Positions 59,883-64,000 of a DNA stretch of 64,000 bases are shown in pieces. The notes beneath the pieces were generated by a model. The model ran no database searches and had not been told where the DNA came from. It saw only the letters and a list, made by a program, of their open reading frames with translations. The position numbers and the translations under genes are program-made. Origin of the DNA: Streptomyces sp. NA04227 (GTDB lineage: Bacteria > Actinomycetota > Actinomycetes > Streptomycetales > Streptomycetaceae); assembly GCF_013364195.1 (NCBI RefSeq), contig NZ_CP054918.1, forward strand, positions 1,229,001 through 1,293,000, given 5' to 3'. Every line of letters starts with the position of its first letter. Position 1 is the stretch's first letter.

Positions 59883-61699
59883 CGCAGCCCCACCCGGTAG
59901 GCGCGCAGCCACTCGTCGACCTGTACCAGGTGGTCGAGGCCGCCCACCGGGTTGGGCGCGGTGCGCGGACTGGGCAGGGTACGGCCCTCGGCCAGCGCCC
60001 GGCGTACGGTCTCCCGGTCGACCAGGTCGAACACCGGGGCCGCGGGGTCGGCGAGCAGATCGTGGGCCCGCTCGGTGAGCACCTCGGTGTAGCGCACGGC
60101 CGGTGTCGAGGGGTAGCCGCTCTTGGGCCGGTCGGCCACCTGGGGCGGCAGCAGATCGCGTACCGCGTCCCGCAGCAGCCCCTTGGGCCGTCCGTCCGGC
60201 GCCTTGAGGGACCAGGGCACGTTCCACGCGTACTCCACCAGCCGGTGGTCGCAGAACGGCACCCGCACTTCGAGACCGACCGACATGCTGACCCGGTCGA
60301 CCCGCTCCAGCAGGGGCGGCAGCCAGCGGGTCAGCGCCAGGTGGAACAACTCGCGGACCCGGCGGTCCTCGTCGCTCTCGCCGGGCAGCGCAGGGGTCTG
60401 GGCCAGCGTGGCCCGGTACTGCTCGGCGGTGTACTCCTCGGGCCGGACCTCGGCGCGTACCTCCGGGCGCAGCAGCGCGGCCGGGGTGGTGCGGCCGTGC
60501 AGCCAGGGGAAGGTTTCGGCGGCGCGGGCGGCCGGGTCGTGGAAGTAGGGGTAGCCGCCAAAGATCTCGTCGGCGGCCTCCCCGGACAGGGCGACCGTGG
60601 AGCGTCGGCGCACCTCGCGGAAGAGCAGGTGCAGCGAGGCGTCCATCTCGCCCCAGCCGGGCCTGTCCCGGGCTCGCAGTACGGCCTGCCGGGCGTCGAG
60701 GAGGTCGTCGTCGGGGATGAGGACCGAGGTGTGCAGGCTGCCGATGTGCTCGGCGGCGGCCTTGACGAACGGGGCGTCGGCTCCGGTGCGCCAGTCGTCG
60801 GGCGCCCGGTCCGCGCTGCCGGGGAAGTCCACCGAGAAGCTGCTCACCTTGCCCTGCCCGGCGCGTTCCCGGGCCAGCGCGGCGAGTGCGGTGATGGCGC
60901 TGGAGTCGACGCCGCCGGACAGCAGCGTGCACAGCGGTACGTCGCTCATCAACTGGCGTTCCACCGCGTCGGCGAGGAGCTCGCGCACCGTGTGCCGGGT
61001 GGTCGCCGCGTCGTCGGTGTGCGGCGCCGACTCCAGGTGCCAGTACCGCGTCTCGCGGGTCACCGAGCGCCGTACCCGGACCAGATGGCCGGGGCGCACC
61101 TCGCGCAGGCCCCGGAAGAGGCCGTGCCCGGCCGTGGGCGCGGCGGGCAGCGCGAACAGTTCGGCGATGCCCTCGGCGTCCAGCTCGGCCCGGAAGTCCG
61201 GGTGAGCGAGCACGGCCTTCGGCTCGGACCCGAACAGGACACCGGTCCCGTGAACGTGCCAGTACAGCGGCTTGATGCCCAAGTGGTCGCGGACCAGGAG
61301 CAGTTCCTCGGTCCGTGCGTCCCACAGCGCGTAGCCGAAGATGCCGTTGAAGCGCCGCGGGGCGTCCGCGCCCCACTGCAGATGGGCGCGCAGGACGACC
61401 TCGGTGTCGGAGCGGGTACGGAAGGTGTGACCGAGACCGGTCAACTCCCGCCGCAGTTCGGTGTGGTTGTACAGCTCGCCGTTGTAGGTGAGGACCGTGT
61501 GATCGGCCTCAAGCGGCTGGGCGCCGCCGTCGAGGTCGATGACGGACAGCCTGCGGTGGCCGAGCGCGACGTGCCGGGAGACCCAGGTGCCGGAGGCGTC
61601 CGGGCCGCGGCAGGCGAGGGTTTCGGCCATCCTCGCGACGGTGGCGCGGTGGGTCCGCAGGTCGGTGGCCCAGTCGAGCCATCCGGTGACTCCGCACAT
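59879..61699 (-). CDS. asnB: Asparagine synthetase (glutamine-hydrolysing) type amidotransferase
   Basis: This 606-residue AsnB-family enzyme has an intact glutaminase domain with the nucleophile Cys2 (MCGVTGW), RGPD, LGHRRLSVID (R49), NGELYNH (N73, E75) and D98. The synthetase domain has the PP-loop LSGGVDSSAIT (251-260), SGEAADEIFGGY and LEVRVPFCDHRLVEYAW. It can amidate a carboxylate using glutamine and ATP. Its position inside a tailoring operon suggests a secondary-metabolite substrate rather than plain asparagine synthesis (inference). Confidence 0.92.
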   Translation of the reverse strand: MCGVTGWLDWATDLRTHRATVARMAETLACRGPDASGTWVSRHVALGHRRLSVIDLDGGAQPLEADHTVLTYNGELYNHTELRRELTGLGHTFRTRSDTEVVLRAHLQWGADAPRRFNGIFGYALWDARTEELLLVRDHLGIKPLYWHVHGTGVLFGSEPKAVLAHPDFRAELDAEGIAELFALPAAPTAGHGLFRGLREVRPGHLVRVRRSVTRETRYWHLESAPHTDDAATTRHTVRELLADAVERQLMSDVPLCTLLSGGVDSSAITALAALARERAGQGKVSSFSVDFPGSADRAPDDWRTGADAPFVKAAAEHIGSLHTSVLIPDDDLLDARQAVLRARDRPGWGEMDASLHLLFREVRRRSTVALSGEAADEIFGGYPYFHDPAARAAETFPWLHGRTTPAALLRPEVRAEVRPEEYTAEQYRATLAQTPALPGESDEDRRVRELFHLALTRWLPPLLERVDRVSMSVGLEVRVPFCDHRLVEYAWNVPWSLKAPDGRPKGLLRDAVRDLLPPQVADRPKSGYPSTPAVRYTEVLTERAHDLLADPAAPVFDLVDRETVRRALAEGRTLPSPRTAPNPVGGLDHLVQVDEWLRAYRVGLR

Positions 61700-62529
61700 C
61701 ACCGCTCCCCGGAAGGGTCGGCGGGCAGGTCCCGCGGGGCGGTGGCCTCCCAGCGGCAGCCGTGCCCGGTGGGTCCGGTGCGCAGGCTGTGGGAGGGCTC
61801 GAAGCCCTTGGCGCGGATGTTCGCGGACAGGGCCTTGGTGCAGTACGTGCAGGGTGAGGCCAGGGTGATGCGGACGCCGGAGCGGCGGGCCTTCTCGCGG
61901 TAGTCCCAGATCGCGCAGTGGGTGATGGTCAGGGCGGCCCGGTCGGCGGCGCCGGATGCGGTGTCGTCGTCGAACTCGTAGTCGGATCCGTACAGTTCGG
62001 CCTGCCGGGCGATGCGGTGCACGGGGTCGGCGGCGCCCCGGCCGTGGTCGGGCTCCACGTCGGAGTGCACCGCGGAGATGGCCCGGGCCCAGTCGGCGAG
62101 TACCTGTTCGCCGTAGCGGATCACCAGGAAGCGTTCCATGAGGGCCTGGCCGCGGAAGAAGACGCGCTGCCAGCCGAGGGGACCGTCCGAGGGGTCCGGC
62201 AGGTCCGCGAAGATCTCGGCCTGGAGGGCGAACCAGTCGGACAGATGGCGGTTGTTGACGTGACGCTCGGCGAGCAGCCGGGTCAGACCGGCCTCCGCCT
62301 CGTGCAGCCGCTGCCGCCACAGCGCGGACCGTTCGGCCTCCGGCATGGTCCGGTAGGTGTTGCGCAGCGGATTGGCGGAGGGAGGACGGGGCTCTGGCGG
62401 GTGCTCGCGGCCCAGTAGGGTGGTGACGGGGTGTCCGGTCTCCCGGGCCCCGGCACTGTCGTCCGCGGTGGTCGCCGGAACCCCGTCGGAATCGCCGCGC
62501 GCGATGCCTCCTGCGGGCGCATCGCTCAT
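61699..62529 (-). CDS. ATC-hydrolase-like (L-2-amino-thiazoline-4-carboxylate hydrolase family) protein
   Basis: This 276-residue protein starts with ~55 disordered residues and has a helical middle part (MERFLVIRYGEQVLADWARAI). The C-terminal core has conserved-looking cysteines: ITHCAIWDY (C205), SPCTYCTKAL (C227, C230) and TGPTGHGCRWE (H256, C258). The spacing and the final G-x-C-x-(W/F)-E pattern resemble the ATC hydrolase family; I recognise this only by motif shape. It could cleave or form C-N/C-S bonds, or bind a thiol. ATG at 62529 after AAGGAG; first gene of the operon, one base overlap with asnB. Confidence 0.6.
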   Translation of the reverse strand: MSDAPAGGIARGDSDGVPATTADDSAGARETGHPVTTLLGREHPPEPRPPSANPLRNTYRTMPEAERSALWRQRLHEAEAGLTRLLAERHVNNRHLSDWFALQAEIFADLPDPSDGPLGWQRVFFRGQALMERFLVIRYGEQVLADWARAISAVHSDVEPDHGRGAADPVHRIARQAELYGSDYEFDDDTASGAADRAALTITHCAIWDYREKARRSGVRITLASPCTYCTKALSANIRAKGFEPSHSLRTGPTGHGCRWEATAPRDLPADPSGER

Positions 62530-62897
62530 CTCGAACTCCTTCGCAGTGGGGAGCGGACCGGTCGGGTCCTGTTGACCGGAAACGCTAGGGACCAGGTCAC
62601 CGCGCCAGAAGCCCCGAAAGGCGGCGCCGGCGGCGACGATCGGAGCCCGGGAACTGCTCCGAAGGTCGCCCCCGGGTCGCCCGGCCGCGATACGCGAAAG
62701 GGCGGGCACCCGAAGGTGCCCGCCCTTGTGTGTCCGTGCCTCCAGGGCACGTATTGAGTCGTGATCAGTTGGTGGTCCGGGTGGGGTCTCGGTGGGACAC
62801 GAAGACCTCCGCGCGGTGAAGACTCGACACGTCCACCACACCGGAGGTCTCCGCCATGATCAAGCCCAAGCGTCAACAATGCTCGTGATCAATACAC
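62530..62897. other. Intergenic region upstream of the tailoring operon
   Basis: These 368 bases contain the operon promoter region and the terminator of the secreted Cys/Tyr-rich protein gene. A 9-bp inverted repeat AGACCTCCG/CGGAGGTCT lies at 62803-62850. A short ten-codon frame at 62857-62889 and two CGTGATCA copies are seen, but no gene is supported. Confidence 0.4.
62698..62727 (-). terminator. Terminator with UUCG tetraloop
   Basis: A perfect 13-bp stem AAGGGCGGGCACC closes a C(TTCG)G tetraloop on the minus strand, the extra-stable type. It ends the transcript of the small secreted protein gene. Confidence 0.8.
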
Positions 62898-63386
62898 CTA
62901 GCCGCAGCTCCTGATGTGGTAGACGGGGTTCCAGTCCTGCCAGCGCTGAACGCCGTCCGCGTTGGCGTAGGTGACCTCGCTCCAGCTGCTGTTGTAGAAG
63001 ATCGCCTGGGCGTGGTTGGTCTGCTGGTTGAGGTAGTAGCCGCCGCCGTTCCAGTAGGCCAGGTCGTAGTAGTCGCAGTACCAGAAGTGGAAGACTTTCC
63101 AGCTCGTGGTGGTGGGGTCCCACGCCAGGGCGCACAGGTAGCCGACCTTGCACAGGTAGTAACCGTTGGCGTCAACGTGGGAGGTCTGTACCGCCGGCGT
63201 GACGGAAGGGGCGTAGCCGCCGAAGGTGGTGCCGCCGCCGTTGCCGGTGGGTGCGGCCGGCGCCACGTGGAGGGTCTGGGCGGGTCCCGCGGCAGTGGGT
63301 GCGGCGGCGTGAGCGGTGGCACCGGCGCCCGCGAACAGGGCACTGGCGGCGGCCAGCGCGACAACGAGCCTGCGGAAACTGGTCAT
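62898..63386 (-). CDS. Small secreted Tyr/Trp/Cys-rich protein
   Basis: This 162-residue protein has a signal peptide (cleavage near AHAAAPT), a low-complexity stretch to about residue 65, then a compact domain with cysteines (YYLCKVGYLC, FWYCDYYD, IRSCG at the end). It has many Tyr, Trp and Asn residues. The CxxxxxLC...C layout recalls I36-type peptidase inhibitors and beta/gamma-crystallin folds, but I am not sure. Base composition is lower in GC than neighbours, suggesting acquisition. Confidence 0.75.
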   Translation of the reverse strand: MTSFRRLVVALAAASALFAGAGATAHAAAPTAAGPAQTLHVAPAAPTGNGGGTTFGGYAPSVTPAVQTSHVDANGYYLCKVGYLCALAWDPTTTSWKVFHFWYCDYYDLAYWNGGGYYLNQQTNHAQAIFYNSSWSEVTYANADGVQRWQDWNPVYHIRSCG

Positions 63387-63708
63387 GGTTGAGTCCCTTC
63401 CCTCGGCTGATCTGATTTCAGGCGGTTGTGTGGCACCTCGCCATCACAAACTGGTCACTGTGGCGTAAAGACGCCTTCCGGCCGGCATCGTGTCGGCCAT
63501 GCGCGAGCGCAGACCCCTGAGCCCGAGCCGACGCTCTTCTTCTCCGCTACAGCACCGGGTTAGATGAGTGCGCGTGTCTGATGCCAACCTGACAAGTGGA
63601 TTGGCGGCTTGAGGCTTACCGAGAGCCCCGCCGACGGGCTGTACCGGAGTTTGACGAGTCCCGGGCAAACAGCTGATTCCGGGATAGAGCAACGGGAGAG
63701 GACAACCT
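63387..63708. other. AT-richer intergenic region
   Basis: These 322 bases show clearly lower GC content than the rest of the window. A 111-codon frame on the minus strand (63444-63779) has no recognisable features. No tRNA or attachment-site structure was found. Confidence 0.4.
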
Positions 63709-64000
63709 CTAATACCAGCCGGTGCAGACGACCTGCCCCCAGGACCTGCCGCAGGCTCGCATGACCATGCCGTCGTCATCGTAGGCAGGCGTGTAACCCC
63801 AGGTATCTGTCCCCAGCATCATCCAGCCCAACTGCGGTTCCCAACGCCCTGCGTTGGCATCCGTCAGGCTCCGTGCGCGGTCGACCCAGAGCTCGTCGTA
63901 CATGTGCCCGTACTGTATGCGGCCCCACGCGCAGGCGGCTGTGCTGCTGTAGCGCAGCTCGTAAAGGGTGCCGCTGGCAGCTCGTACCGACCTCTTCGTC
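63709..64000 (-). CDS. DUF2690-type secreted protein (3' part)
   Basis: The frame is open to the window edge, so the N-terminus is missing. The visible 96 residues include GTLYELRYSSTAACAWGRIQYG, which resembles the DUF2690 core (ELRYSxxCxAAWxRI), followed by MYDELWVDRARSL and a C-terminal TYxPAYDDDGMVMRACGR-like segment with two cysteines. DUF2690 proteins are secreted or membrane-anchored and uncharacterised. It stops with TAG. Confidence 0.65.
   Translation of the reverse strand, partial: TKRSVRAASGTLYELRYSSTAACAWGRIQYGHMYDELWVDRARSLTDANAGRWEPQLGWMMLGTDTWGYTPAYDDDGMVMRACGRSWGQVVCTGWY

Noticed and set aside
59930..61903. A 657-codon plus-strand open frame opposite asnB
   Set aside because: It is an antisense shadow; asnB on the minus strand has all catalytic residues.
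62800..62890. Possible insertion-sequence end with inverted repeat and short frame
   Set aside because: The inverted repeat is only nine bases, there is no transposase remnant, and no target duplication could be seen.
63444..63779. A 111-codon minus-strand frame in the AT-richer region
   Set aside because: It overlaps the DUF2690-type gene end, lacks family features and has irregular composition.

Overview
The window is a very GC-rich chromosomal segment from an actinomycete, almost certainly Streptomyces. Three things point there: the gene order opcA-pgl, pgi, RbpA-family gene, secG, tpiA-pgk-gap, whiA-yvcK-rapZ-uvrC, uvrA, aroQ, terC, terD, uvrB; the presence of whiA, mycothiol-type enzymes and WhiJ-type XRE/DUF397 modules; and frequent GTG starts with four-base gene overlaps. 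The first 32 kb is conserved core chromosome and the rest becomes gradually more accessory.

Layout. 1-8.3 kb: central carbon metabolism (3' end of opcA, pgl, pgi, then gap, pgk, tpiA), with an RbpA-family gene and secG between. 8.5-13.8 kb: uvrC-rapZ-yvcK-whiA operon with overlapping genes. 13.9-16.6 kb: a secreted papain-like protease coupled to a protein ending in an LAxTG-type sortase signal, and an HTH regulator next to a TGTGAA palindrome. 16.6-23.7 kb: Rieske lipoprotein, PfkB sugar kinase, uvrA, MDMPI-like protein, MBL-fold hydrolase, aroQ. 23.8-29.1 kb: cation/proton antiporter, TerC with a manganese-type (yybP-ykoY) riboswitch, and two TerD proteins, one fused to an FtsK-like domain. 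29.3-34.4 kb: uvrB, MHYT protein, secreted GDPD, ogt. 34.4-41.8 kb: pseudouridine catabolism pair, CorA, CBS protein, a uridine-kinase-like protein without a P-loop, DUF1772 protein, and an orphan gltD.

42-45.2 kb holds a DUF574-type methyltransferase and a WhiJ-like module (XRE regulator, DUF397 protein, HATPase protein). A CACTT/AAGTG operator array overlaps a probably leaderless promoter between the divergent genes. 45.5-55.6 kb is a mix of DUF899, PI-PLC-like, V8-like protease, [2Fe-2S] protein, RidA/LysR pair, S4 RNA-binding protein, methyltransferase, DUF6343, TPR, coaE and an MFS exporter.

55.7-62.5 kb carries the most interesting accessory unit. It is a tightly overlapping five-gene operon: ATC-hydrolase-like protein, AsnB-type amidotransferase, flavin reductase, HpaB-type FADH2 monooxygenase and SAM methyltransferase, followed by an MmyB-type HTH regulator. 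It looks like a compact tailoring or small-molecule operon without PKS or NRPS genes. The last ~1.1 kb is visibly AT-richer and carries a small secreted Cys/Tyr-rich protein and the 3' part of a DUF2690-type gene. No rRNA, tRNA, CRISPR array or intact insertion sequence was seen.
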